DNA of 64,000 bases from Opisthorchis felineus (taxonomy: Eukaryota > Platyhelminthes > Trematoda > Opisthorchiida > Opisthorchiidae): the NCBI GenBank assembly GCA_004794785.1, contig SJOL01005810.1, positions 167,569-231,568 of the forward strand, given 5' to 3'. The notes under the pieces are model-generated. The model was not told where the DNA came from and made no database searches. It saw only the letters and a list, made by a program, of their open reading frames with translations. A program made the translations under genes and the position numbers. Below, piece by piece: positions 11,267-22,320 of this stretch; the stretch's first letter is position 1; the number at the start of each line of letters is the position of its first letter.

Positions 11267-11473
11267 TCACGGTAATGCCAGCAAAACGGAAAGCTGTTCC
11301 CGCTTACACGGATTCGGCTTCTGTTTGTGAATAGCCCTGACCTCATCAACTCTGATGTTTACTGTGTTTAACACGACATCAATACATCCGTTTGGTGGAT
11401 GCTTGGTACGATGCTTGTTCTCAATCAGATGACGGATGTGACCCTCTTTGACTTCTGTGCTGTATCGGTGCAC
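11267..11473 (-). pseudogene. Penelope-like element C-terminal fragment (reverse)
   Basis: The reverse reading of 68 codons contains HLIENKHR, about 30 residues later RAIHKQKPNPCKREQ, then LSVLLALP. Penelope-like elements often end in a GIY-YIG endonuclease whose tail reads '.HLxxxxH....E...I...KPxxC.Q......L.LP'. The forward fragment at 12120-12310 carries the same pattern. The upstream part of the element is absent, so this is a relic. The clade call is by pattern only. Confidence 0.45.
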
Positions 11474-12119
11474 CCGATTAGTTCAGTTATCTTTGTATTC
11501 TCCACGACACGTGCTCCCCTGTCCCCAAACGTGGTCGCCGTTCCGGTCTGCCTAGGTAGATGGCCGTGAACCCACGTGACTCGACTGATGATGCTGGATT
11601 TGGCGAACGGTGGTTATGGAACTTTGACTTGTGGCTCTGGAACGCAGTTTGTCTTGTGATCAGAGACTGTCCTGGCTACGTTACAAGTCCCTTGCATCAT
11701 GTTCTTTCGGAAGACGTTATATTACCTCGGTTACGTCTTCCCTTTTGATCGGTAGATTAATGAGAATGTCAAGTTCGGAGACAGCGCTACCATACTCCAG
11801 CTTGGGTGTCTTCACACTGGGTTTCTTAGTGCATACCTCGGAATAAGCGCGTGAACCGAGATTGTCTAGGACTATTGAGTTCTGCTAGAATTATGTCATC
11901 ACTGCAAGTTTGTTCACCTCAGTCTTCAACCTTTTCTATTAAGCGACGCCTCTGTTGCGTTGGCACGAAGCTGGTGAAATGCAGGTATTGTCCTGCCAAC
12001 TACCTAAACAGCACAGAATGGCAACTACGTCTGAGGATGGGTAAGCACGAGTCGTTGAGAGTACAAAGACCGCTGACCCAAACAGATGTACCAACAGAAC
12101 ACTCATATCTAACAGGATC
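11474..12119. other. Unassigned, within a long forward open reading
   Basis: A forward open frame runs 11851-12552 (233 codons from a GTG). Only its middle resembles a known family (the PLE tail at 12120-12310). Its first part shows no domain or signal peptide, so I do not call it a gene. Confidence 0.35.
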
Positions 12120-12310
12120 ACATCTCACGCCACTGGCCCTGTCAGCTGCTCATCATTTGATTGAGAGCAAGCATCGCATCTACCTAACGACTGCATTTGA
12201 TGTTCAACACGGCAAACAACAGTTTTCGAAATCGCTGAAGTTGCTGCTGCTCGCAAACGGAACCCGAATATGTGTTAGCAGAAGCTTTTCGTTTTATTGG
12301 TACCACGGAG
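12120..12310 (+). pseudogene. Penelope-like element C-terminal fragment (forward)
   Basis: The forward frame reads LSAAHHLIESKHRI...AFDVQH, matching the tail of PLE GIY-YIG endonucleases. Continuing in the shifted frame from about 12238 gives ARKRNPNMC, a stop, then QKLFVLLVP, the counterpart of HKQKPNPC..EQLSVLLALP at 11290-11340. One frameshift separates the two halves. It lies head-to-head with the reverse fragment about 0.65 kb away. Confidence 0.48.
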
Positions 12311-14303
12311 GTAGACTGCCGAATGAACCGTTGCCATGGTACTTTCTCGTTCTATTTGTATTTATTATTGAAGCCTGTAGTACGCGTCTGGCGAGAACCA
12401 GCGAAATAAATTCGGAATACGGAGCAAAACTGCGCTGTTACGTTCCAGGTTCAGAGTACGGATTAGTTTCGATATTAACTCAGTGCGTACGAATGTACCT
12501 GAGGCGACGCTGTAGAAGTAGCAAAGTGGTTTTTACTGGCTGGCAACAATAAAATATCGGTCGCAATTTTCCGTAGATGAGGTCATTGGAGGCACAAAAA
12601 TATGCGTGAATCTCGGCCAATGCTTTGACTGCCGCTTACTTTCAAAGACGAGATTCTGTTGCTTTGATTAACATCTGTATGGAAGACTTTGAACATGTAT
12701 TTTAGCTGGATTCGGGCATCAATCGAGAGCTCTTTGACGTTAGGTAGACGTCTTGTTCGCTGTGATCAAATATGAGACGGTATACCAGTACTACCAGTAT
12801 CTCAAAACATTGAATCCACTTCGAACTCATGACTCTCGCTGGCCTGTATGACGCGCAACAATAGTAGAAAACTAAATACCACCGCTTGTCAGAAACGTGC
12901 AATTTTAAGTTATCCGTCAGCCCATCCTAGGGCAACACGTGCTGCCATCATTTCGTCAGTGCGTAGTCGGTTAAGAAAGCCATCCACAGAATAGGTTGAC
13001 CAACCAGTAGCACACAATGCAAGTACTGAACGAACGGCTGGGTAGCTACACACCAGAATTGTTGAGCGCAGGTGAAGAATAAACAAACTACCCCAAAACG
13101 CAGATGAACATCAGGTGCTGGTTAGGGATCCGACAATGGCGAGCCGTCCACTATAGACTGGACACAAGATCGGTGTGGAAAAGCGTGAAAGTTTCGAGGG
13201 GAGGCGGAGGACTCGCACCACAACCATCAATGGCCGGGGAGTTGGAATTGCCAAGTATTCTAGTGAATGGAATAGAGAACATAGAACATATCAATGTGCA
13301 GTAAGCAGTGCGTCAGTTTGTAGGCGTTGAGCAATGGGCTTGTGCTTGTGCTTTTTCACCCAACAGAGGGTAAACTGTGACTACGATTGTTCGTTTAGAT
13401 GCTCGGCCCCATTTGTTGAACGGTTGGCTAACTCCCTAACTAGTTAACATCCGGATGATCTTTGAGTCTGACCCCTCCGACTCACCGCAAGTAACCCTTA
13501 ACCTGTGGGTCCCACGACTACCGTTGTTGTCATCTGAGTTGTCCATCTCAACGTCAGTCCCCTTTGCGTTGTCCGATTAAGGTGCTGATCTTCTGCTTCT
13601 AGTGGTACTTAGATTTGTTCAATTCTTATATGCCGGTTGGTTGAGTTCTTCGTCGAGTATCATTCTTCTCTGCATTCTCTTGCTTGTCGTGTGTTTCCGT
13701 CTGTCAAATCCTCTACGTTTCTAAATTGAATTTGCGTCCTTGATTTGTGTCTATTGAAACCAGGGGTTATTGTGCCCTCTGATTGCTGTATTGTGTTCTT
13801 TCATCCGCGTAGACAGTTCATGTCTTCTTTTCCCAGTATATTAATAACTAACATTTCTCCCGGTATTCTGTTCCATCTTCTGCTTCGGTCCTGAAGTCAA
13901 CTTCCTCAATTTATCGATTGCTCGTGATTGCAGTGATGGTTCTGTTAGTGCATCTGTGTTTCCGATGTACTGTAGGACGAACCGTTTGTTTATCTGCTCA
14001 TGTCTCTGAGTCTCCTTATCTTCATGCCTTCCCTGACGAAATTTCGCGGGTGTCCATCCATTCTTTTGAAATACTCGGCATACAAGCAAAATATCAGCTT
14101 AATCGGACGGCCTGAAGGAAACCGACCATCAGACGGACGGATCAGGTGACAACAATGGTAATCGTGAAATCCGCGGGTAAACGGTCATCTGGGAGAGATC
14201 AGACTCGAAAGTCATCCAGGCGCCGACCGGTTATGGAGTTGGCCAACCATACAACAAGCGGGGCCGAGCGTCCCAACGGCTAGTCGTAATCACAGGTCAC
14301 GTC
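12311..14303. other. No recognisable gene
   Basis: The remaining part of the 11851-12552 open frame ends at 12552 without a recognisable domain. Beyond it are only short readings. A pyrimidine-rich section lies at 13440-13800. Confidence 0.35.
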
Positions 14304-14319
14304 TCTTGGTTAACCAAGA
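14304..14319. repeat. Perfect 16-bp palindrome
   Basis: TCTTGGTTAACCAAGA is self-complementary, and with flanking CGTC/GACG the arm extends imperfectly. It lies 48 bp before the hammerhead-like motif and may belong to the same PLE terminal region. Confidence 0.6.
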
Positions 14320-14349
14320 CGTATAGGCACAAACAAAACATTGTTCAAT

Positions 14350-14420
14350 GCCTACAACCCCATGCACTGATGATGTCAGCTTGGTTGGCAACGAAATGTT
14401 TGCAACCAAATTATCAGGCT
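14350..14420 (+). ncRNA. Hammerhead-ribozyme-like motif, possible PLE terminal repeat
   Basis: The hammerhead core words occur in order and spacing: CTGATGA at 14367-14373 and GAAA at 14393-14396. Between them GTCAGC can pair with GTTGGC (with G-U pairs) as stem II around a three-base loop. The word 'GAAATGTTTGCAA' directly follows, a type of sequence I associate with PLE terminal repeats, which are known to carry minimal hammerheads. Extra unpaired bases flank stem II (U on one side, AAC on the other), and stems I and III are not convincing, so activity is doubtful. Confidence 0.4.
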
Positions 14421-17093
14421 CAGTGAACACAACAATAGTCATCTGTAACATATGTTTGAAAATTTCGCAAACTTTAACGACTCTCCCCCTAACAATTGCC
14501 TCTCGGTTATGATCGTATGACTGTATATGGCAGTGATGTTAACTGTTTCCATTTATATATCTATCTCTCCGACTTTCAAGCGGGTCTTTAGCACGACTGG
14601 GATTGTTTCCGCTTCTCGAAGTCTTGTATAAGGAGATTATTTCATGAAGTTAACTTCGTAAGCCGCATTGCTTTCTTCCTTTCGATTGTGTCAGCGGGTT
14701 TATTGATATGTAACAAACCCCAGATTATGGAATTGAAAGGATCTTTTCTCTTGATGTCTAAATGAAGTTCCAATTTAACCGTCTCTCATGTACAGGCTTC
14801 AGAGTTTCACCCATTGCCTGATGTGCATGTTTTTACAGTTTGTCTTACACTTCTGTCCTAAATAGGCAAAGTTGTGTCCACTCAGCGATCCCGGGTTCTA
14901 CAGCTATTTTTCATCAAATCCTCTCATGTTCGCCCTTTACTATTAGTCTCAATTTACACAGACATATCTACTCCTGCTTTGTGCTGGCAACCTTAGATTG
15001 CCACTAATAATCGTCTCGTCAGGTCCTAGTTGATACTGCGTTTGATCTGGTTAAGCAAACGGTATGTTTCGGACAAATTTACTGGAACAAATTGCGTATG
15101 GTTTTGTACATAGTATGGGTCAACCCTCCGGTGCATTGATCTTGATTCCAGGGAGGTTAGCATCCTTGAGTTTTCCGTTGCTTATCTGTCAGAAGTTTGC
15201 CGAAAGTTTACTGTAAACCCAGTACTGGATAGGCTTTCCTGATCAGTTTTCACTATGCTCATTGCTTGTACGTTGTGTTTCATCTTGTTATTTCGTTTGC
15301 GCATCTGCCTGTCTAGGTTATCACTTTCTTGGAAAATGGTGGCCGACTATCCTGTCCGATCAGTTGTCCGGCCACCGTGTACAATCTTATGCTATCATGC
15401 TGGGACTCTCAGCGGACCCAGCGTCCGACATTCTCGAGTATACGGTGTCGACTTCACGGGATCCTCACAGAACTGTGCAATCCCAGTTGATGGCGACTGT
15501 CGGGATATAGTTGCCGAATTCGATCTCGATATTCTAGCATTCCATCCGCCGGTTCTGCCTAATAAGGCACTGTCGCATTCTCAACCCAGTTACACCGTTT
15601 TCCTCAAGCCAAGTGCCTGCCCTTTGCGGGCATCAAGTTTTCAGTTCGTCCTTCTTGGAAATTTCCCGGTGTTCCTTGGACGATAAAACACTGCATACTG
15701 TTTCATCCCCCACCCCACGTCACAAACTTGAAAACCCTGTACAGTATAATCTTCCATCCTGTTGACCTACACTGGATAGTCGGACCAGCTTAGGTTTCTA
15801 CTCAATACATATTTTTCGGCATTTTTCGTGCATGTGCCTCAGCGTTTCATGATAAGCCTCTGCGGTAAGTTGGTCGAAATGCAAATCCCTGAACGTTTGA
15901 GGAGTCTTATGTTTGATTATAAACAACGCACTTTAAGTCATTCGTGGTCCTAGACTCTCATGTGATCCCCGGGAGGTGCTTCGTTACAGCAACACTGGAG
16001 CTCCCACAGTGGGGGGCTGACAGCGGAACCCTATTCTGCCTTGTACGGCTCAACTCACTGATCCATTTCAAGTGCAGGTTGTCCCTTATTCAGTGGGAAA
16101 ACGGTTTACGGTTCTCAAGGGCGAACGAATTTTTGGATCAGTGGAGAAATTACCTTTCACCAGCTACTTACACGTAAACGCATCGGCATGACCGAATTCT
16201 GTTTGCTATAATGGACGCAGCTCAACCTTTGACTTCTCATGAATAACTCCAGAGTATATAGTGATCAGTAACCAACGCTATGGCATAGGACATACCCTAC
16301 AGCGATTGCAGTTGCAAGCAGTACAGAGGATACGGTCTAAACCTCAATGGTGGGTGCGCCTCGGAGAAGAGCTGATGTATGCAGGACGAAATTGTATATC
16401 ACGTGGCTGTGCACTTGCTTCGTGCTCAAATGCACGCTGTTTCGAAACATGGAAATCGCAATAGGCTATTGGTGCGTAGATGTGGTCAAAAATCCGACGG
16501 TCGCGTAGTCATTTTGTGTACTGGACATTTGAGATTTTCTATGCTGCTTATTCAAAATAGTCGTATCAATTTGATGTTGTGTATTCTATCCTGATGTTGG
16601 TAGGGCAACCATCATGCAGAATCCAAGCTTTTCTTTTGTATCGTGCATTCGGTGATCTTCTTACTAAATACATCTAGGCAACCACAGCCTTTATCCAAAG
16701 CCTCCGGTTCCAAAGCTTGATCTTCGGATGATGTAATTTAGCCCACGACTGTCAGAATGGACTCTGCTGGTAAGTGCAACTCGTTACGTCTGTCAGGAGC
16801 GGGGGCAGGCACCCTTGTTAGTCAGGACTCTTTGCAGTACCAAGATAATTTAAGGAACTGAGTGTCATATGCACATTGTTGTTCAGTGAGTCAAAGAGAT
16901 TTACTGTCGCCATTACTACCTCATTCAATTGGGAACACCTGAAAACCAGTCGAAAAAAAACAGTTTCTGAACAACTCAAAAGACCGTGAGAAACGGATAG
17001 AACGTCTTCATTGCTTTTTCGCTCGAGCGAAATAATTTGTTCGATTTCTGTTTAGGACGTCATTGTCCCGGTTTGTTTGAATCTGCATGAAAC
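14421..17093. other. No recognisable gene
   Basis: Two overlapping forward readings at 15255-15686 (143 codons) and 15262-15510 show no recognisable domain. A 78-codon forward reading at 15944-16177 is equally anonymous. No repeat family of this window is seen. Confidence 0.35.
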
Positions 17094-17682
17094 GTTGAAA
17101 CTAAGGTTATAGTTTTTCAAACTTATCTGATGAATGAAAGAAAAACTAATAGTATCCACAATAATTAAGTTAAATGGGTAGTAGCAGGCATAAAAGAGCG
17201 AGTAGAAGATACCACAAGTGGCAAGGAGTTGTGGCCGTGGAGAAAGAACAAAACCCGATTTTTAGGTTGGGGTGAAGAAGACCGTCGCTCGAATTTGAAA
17301 CAGTGCTTGAAGTAATAAAGGATGGAATGCAATGCAAACGATGACTTGGAAACACCGAAGGATATACAAATGCCCTGGTCAACTTTGATTTTGCCTCCGA
17401 TCACTTCTGAAACTTAATTCACATGAGCCTCTGACGTTGCATTTACGGATGTTCATTCAGATGTTAGTTCAAGTTACCTGAGCTTTATCCTTGATAGCCA
17501 AGTCAATCTCGTTTAGCAAGCTTACGTTAAAGGCTTTGTTCGGCTCATAATCTTCGACCCGTCAGATCGTTGCAATGGGGTCAGCTGGTAGCGCAGTCCT
17601 CATAGTTTCCCGTAAACCTCGATGTAGGTAGGTGAAGTAGAGGAAATGACAGACAGCGCTGCTTCATGAGATATAGAGCCAA
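17094..17682 (+). repeat. Left arm of long inverted repeat (589 bp)
   Basis: This segment is the reverse complement of 17942-18530 over its whole length with no gap: paired coordinates always sum to 35624. I counted four mismatches by eye (about 99.3% identity), three of them transitions. The outer border is sharp at 'gttgaaac' (17094) and the inner border at 'gagccaa' (17682). No obvious target-site duplication flanks it. The 79-codon reverse reading at 17165-17404 is mirrored in the other arm and resembles no family. Confidence 0.95.
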
Positions 17683-17941
17683 GCGGAACCCGAAATCCGT
17701 GTTTGTCTTGTGGGAGGTAATTAATTCTCAACAAAGAAACATTACGTAAAAGACGGAGATCATCAGCAGTGCGCATCTCACGAAACTCCAGAAAGCCTCA
17801 AACCAGCGACAAGTTTAAACTCTTAACCGTTCGGCCACAAGCGGCTGATCAGCAGTGTGATTAACTAGCAATCAAACGGGATATAGCGCCGCTCATCTTT
17901 CAATCACGGGATCCACATTATGTGGTCACACGTGTCGATAT
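17683..17941. other. Loop of the inverted repeat with a tRNA-like fragment
   Basis: A 259-bp single-copy spacer. On the reverse strand, 17821-17837 reads TGGCCGAACGGTTAAGA (A-box like) and 17796-17804 reads GGTTTGAGG (B-box like). The distance between them is shorter than in a tRNA-Ser or tRNA-Leu, so this is better read as a tRNA-derived SINE head than as a tRNA gene. Confidence 0.45.
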
Positions 17942-18530
17942 TTGGCTCTATATCTCATGAAGCAGCGCTGTCTGTCATTTCCTCTACTTCACCTACCTAC
18001 ATCGAGGTTTACGGGAAACTATGAGGACTGCGCTACCAGCTGACCCCATTGCAACGATCTGACGGGTCGAAGATTATGAGCCGAACAAAGCCTTTAACGT
18101 AAGCTTGCTAAACGAGATTGACTTGGCTATCAAGGATAAAGCTCAGGTAACTTGAACTAACATCTGAATGAACATCCGTAAATGCAACGTCAGAGGCTCA
18201 TGTGAATTAAGTTTCAGAAGTGATCGGAGGCAAAATCAAAGCTGACCAGGGCATTTGTATATCCTTCGGTGTTTCCAAGTCATCGTTTGCATTGCACTCC
18301 ATCCTTTATTACTTCAAGCACTGTTTCAAATTCGAGCGACGGTCTTCTTCACCCCAACCTAAAAATCGGGTTTTGTTCTTTCTCCACGGCCACAACTCCT
18401 TGCCACTTGTGGTATCTTCTACTCGCTCTTTTATGCATGCTACTACCCATTTAACTTAATTATTATGGATACTATTAGTTTTTCTTTCATTCATCAGATA
18501 AGTTTGAAAAACTATAACCTTAGTTTCAAC
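17942..18530 (-). repeat. Right arm of long inverted repeat (589 bp)
   Basis: Partner of the left arm at 17094-17682, in opposite orientation, with about four substitutions. A transcript of the whole 1437 bp would fold into a nearly perfect duplex of 589 base pairs. Confidence 0.95.
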
Positions 18531-18539
18531 TCTTGGGAG

Positions 18540-18700
18540 AGTCTGACACTTTATACAGGGGAGTGGTGAACTGCCGTCTGCAGGACCATGGGGAACTTTG
18601 AGGCACAGCGCATCTCAGTTCTCGAACGAAAGTGTATCATTAGAAACGTCCGTGCAGTGTTGAGCAAAGTAACTAAGTACAACCACGGCCAGCTAAATCT
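18540..18700 (+). pseudogene. Possible LINE RT tail scrap
   Basis: The forward reading FEAQRISVLERKCIIRNV (about 18600-18653) resembles the block 'LSVFExxCLRxI' that follows the RT domain in RTE-like LINEs (compare LSVFEHQCLRSIAKV at about 3508-3552). No other block is visible, so the call is weak. Confidence 0.35.
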
Positions 18701-20499
18701 GTCCGTACTTGCAGGTGCTTATACCTGAGGATAATCGGATTTGTCAGGCAGCAGCTTACCATAAACCACCATGAATGCATCACAGAACTACCCAGGTAGG
18801 TTTATAAAGCTTCTAATCAACGTATACCAACGGCAAAACTCCGATCACTCATCAACACCCACCTATATTAGTGCCTTACTGCGAGCTGACCTTCTCGGTG
18901 GCCATCCGTCTACTGGTTTACCACTTGGCTATCTATTCTCACCTAAATGGCGCGGTAACGGGCATCTACATAAAGCATTGGAGACGCACGGTTTTTCGCT
19001 AAAATCTGATGAACTGTAGGTTAAGCAAGCTCCTCGGTGCTGGTGCCCACTGTTACGTCATTACTCCTAGGCTACCTGATGTCTCTCAACAGGCTGTTGT
19101 GTGTTCGCCCACAGGTTTTATTACCTTGAATTTGCATCTGCATCAGGGGCTAACACCACATTCTGCCCCGCACAAACAACCCATGGTTCACCTACTGTGC
19201 ACAGGCGTCTAGAAGTCAACCGTTGTTGACCGGCAAATCCGTCTCGGATGCCAATCGACCATTACTACTAATCTTATTATCACTAATCATGATGGCATTT
19301 TGGTACAGCTGGGTTCGTTATAAAATACTGATCCTGGAAAGCCCACCCGCCTTTGGCACAGTCTATTTTTTACATTTTCAGTACCTGCTAAGCGCAAAAA
19401 CATCTTCACATGAAGCGTCACTTCTAAAGCCTGCAGTAGACATTTACTGTAAACTACAAAAGGTCGCCGGAATGTGGCGTCATTTCATAGTGATCGTTGC
19501 GTCTTAAAATTACCCTCTCCATATAGAGTAACAAACATCTTTACCTCTACGCAACAGTAAAAGCGCTTCAAAAACAAGCTAGACGTAAAATCTGAGAGAT
19601 CACGCTGAAGCTAGCTAAAAGGTTTCACACTTGAAATTTTTACGAGATACTGATTGGTGACACCTGGGTGTGCAATATCGTGGGCAGCAGCGTCAATGAT
19701 CAGAGCAAACTTTTTTAAAGCGAACAAGAACCCCCGAAAGTGAATTAAGGTTTGAAAATCAATTGGAAAAAGTTTGGGACTGATTGGGTAGTCATCGTTT
19801 CAGAGAGGTTTGGTAAACAGTCGGTGGATTTAAGGTTTGAATTATCTATCGAAATGAACTGGTGATACGAACTAAAGTGACGAAACCGAAGCAAGCAGTG
19901 AGGAGTACCGAAAGCCCTCAGTGCGCGTACTCAGGATGAAGCAAGCTAATCAGTCGAAAAACAAAGAACACTGGTGTTGTTAGTAGTTGTCACGACTACA
20001 TATGCAAGCGTTTTTAAATTACACATTTCCATAGAGTGAGCGAGTAAATGCAGTTGAACGGTTCTCACTGAGACTAAGTCTACGCCAAAACATTCAGTTT
20101 CTGCTTTCGTGTTCATGCAGGCAGTTATAATGTGCCACATAGCAGATATCAAGGCAATCAAAAGTTACAATGAACGCAAGTATCGCAATACACTTACGTG
20201 GATTAGTCAGCTACTACATTCGTTTTATTTACAGGGTGCTGGCGATTAGTACACCTAAGTTCCCTGCTGTAGTTTCTCTTTGTAATAATGTACTTGCAAA
20301 GTTTTGACCGCACCCTTACAGTTGGAGCACGCAAAAACTTAAACAAAGCACCGAAATTATACCGATCGATATTTCAGTTCCAGTTCAGTTATCAGCTGTA
20401 AACCATACACCATAGGCACATTGGTTCCAGCTGCAGTTTTGATCACCGGAGAACGGGATATTTTGGGACGTACAGCCAAACCTTGGAAGCCATGGCATG
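18701..20499. other. No recognisable gene
   Basis: Forward readings at 18771-19019, 19009-19212 and 19223-19507 follow one another but share no frame or family. I see no repeat or RNA gene. Confidence 0.35.
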
Positions 20500-22110
20500 T
20501 TCAGTTAGTTCGGGAATTGGGTAGCTACGCATTGAAGGCGATAGCTTTGATGCATGAGCGCCACTGACTGCGCGATTGGGCCATTTCTACCAGTGGTGAG
20601 TTGAGTCCCGGGGTCTCCATCCAGGGAGGCGGCAGTTGTCGACCCGACTCAGTTTACTGGCGAGTGTTTTCATACTTCATTGCCAGGACACACACTGTCC
20701 ACCTCTCGGTCGCTTCCACTCAACACAAGGCTGGGCGAAAATAGCTCTGCGAGACAGACGGTCTTCTGGCATGCGGAGGACGTGTCCTAACCAGCATAAC
20801 CTATGAAGCATGAGTAACTCGTCTATCGCGGGAGAGTTCCTTCTTCCTAAGACCATCTGGCATTGCTAATCCGATGTTCCCACCAGGCCTGACCAATGCT
20901 TCGGAGACACCGATGGTCAAACACTGACATCTTTCGTATGTCTCCTGCGCGTAGAGGCCACCTTTCTGATCCATAAAGCAGTATGGATCGCACTGCCACA
21001 GTGTAAACTCTGGCAGTGTAAACTTTGCAGGTGTGAAGCGCATGCCGAACCGTGCGACAGTTATTTAGGTCATTTAAGATGGTTTTCATTTTTGAAGAAT
21101 CTGAACCAAGGAGAGCAACATCGTTCGCATACTCAGTGTCTGTGAGCGAACGTCCCCCGAGAATTTCGATTCCCGAGGTTTCAGCACATCGATTACAATG
21201 TTGAAGAGAAAAGGCGATGGAGGGCAGCCTTGTCTTGCACTAGTGGACGTGGTGAACTCAAGCAAAAGCTTCCCGTATACTCGTGCGCGCCCACAGGAGT
21301 TCGCATACAGTGCCCTCATAAGGGATATAAATTTGTAAGCAACACCTTTGATCACCAGACACCGCCAAAGTTTCTCACAATCGACAGAATCAAAAGCAGC
21401 TTTCAAATCAAGAAAAACGACCAACGTGGGACTTATGATGGAGTAGCGCTGTTCAATAGTTTATCTCAAGGTAAAGACATGGTCGATGCATCCTTGGCCA
21501 GGGTGAAACTCAACTTGCATCTCACGAATCTGTCTCCCCCACCAACCTCGTAAAATAATGCCAGAGTACCTTAGATGAGACGGATACCAGGCTGATATCA
21601 CGATGGTTTTCACATAACGTTCTTGTGCCCTTTTTGACAACGGATGTCTGTCGAGAAGCTCCATTCGGTTGGTATTCCGTTTTCGTTCCAGTTGTTCTGC
21701 AGTATGGTTGTCAAACTGTCTACCTTTTCTTTGAAAAGCGCGGGGTGCAGACCATCCGGGCCAGGTGCCCTACCGCACTTGGTGATTGACATCTCACGCT
21801 GGATTTCGGTTGCTGATGGCGAGTTGGTGTCGATGTTCCATTCGGACCCGCTGGCTTCCAGTGGTTGTGTTGAAGGAGACCAGCTGAACTGTTCTTTGAA
21901 GTACTCATCCCACCGCTCAAGACAACGAGTGAGGGAATGGATTGTCATTCCGTCTTTTTCACATATTGTTTCACTGACATCTACTTTCTTTTGACTGGTT
22001 GATCAGATCAGTTTAAACAGGGTGTGGCTGTTGCCTGCAGCGAAAGTCTTTTCCATCTCCTGGGCCTTCGAAATCCACCAGCGTTGTCTGTCATTCTTCG
22101 AGCTCCTGAT
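20500..22110 (-). pseudogene. RTE-like LINE, copy B: RT, C-terminus and 3' UTR (reverse)
   Basis: On the reverse strand the blocks appear in order: RCLERWDEYFKEQFSW and EIQREMSITKCGRAPGPDG (linker, 21750-21930), then HPGQGCIDHVFTLR (about 21465). Motif A is FLDLKAAFDSVD (about 21390-21420), followed by RQGCPPSPFLFNIVID, motif C as YAND (21120-21131), VAVRSILLYGSERWP, and LHRLCWLGHVLRMPEDRLSRR (about 20740-20810). The 3' UTR runs to about 20500. Motif A is intact, but the first Asp of the YADD catalytic pair is Asn and the frame shifts several times, so the RT is dead. It belongs to the same family as copy A and copy C. Confidence 0.85.
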
Positions 22111-22119
22111 TATCCGGTG
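22111..22119. repeat. Target-site duplication, left
   Basis: TATCCGGTG is repeated exactly at 22321-22329 on the other side of the nested element, the signature of target-primed insertion. Confidence 0.8.
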
Positions 22120-22320
22120 ATTATGTATTATTATTATTAATAGTAGTAGTATTATCGAGGTGTAGGCACCTCGGAATGATTGTAGTAAGCTAACCCAAGG
22201 TCCTTTCCCCGTCCACCTTTATTCTTTTCTTCACAATAAGTTTTTCAAATAAATCATGGTTGTACGGCATCAGAACATCGGTGTTGAACACTGATGTCAT
22301 GCTGCCGATGATGATGATGA
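22120..22320 (+). mobile_element. Nested 5'-truncated LINE tail (3' UTR only)
   Basis: A 201-bp insertion splits the reverse copy B between its endonuclease and RT. It carries only the 3' UTR of a related LINE: the hairpin word CGAGGTGTAGGCACCTCG at 22156-22173, the words 'gttgaacactgatgt' and a GAT-rich 3' tail. The same order is found at 41767-41945, where it directly follows an RT C-terminus. The 9-bp target duplications on both sides show that it arrived by LINE-type insertion, in opposite orientation and after copy B. The 5' end starts in an ATT/AGT-rich run. Confidence 0.82.

Noticed and set aside
11582..11615. A second hammerhead-like site (CTGATGATGC...GCGAACGG)
   Set aside because: The GAAA core word is missing and no stem II pairs.
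11851..12552. A 233-codon forward open frame as a host gene
   Set aside because: It starts at GTG with no exon context, only its middle matches a family (PLE tail), and that match itself shifts frame. It is an accidental frame over a relic.
15255..15686. A 143-codon forward frame as a secreted or membrane protein
   Set aside because: The hydrophobic start looks leader-like, but another frame over the same bases is equally open and neither resembles a family.
17796..17845. A tRNA-Ser/Leu gene in the inverted-repeat loop
   Set aside because: The A-to-B box distance is too short for a class II tRNA and no acceptor stem can be formed.
17165..18459. The 79-codon protein found in both arms of the inverted repeat as a conserved gene
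   Set aside because: Its conservation is fully explained by the recent inverted duplication. No family resemblance or splice context.
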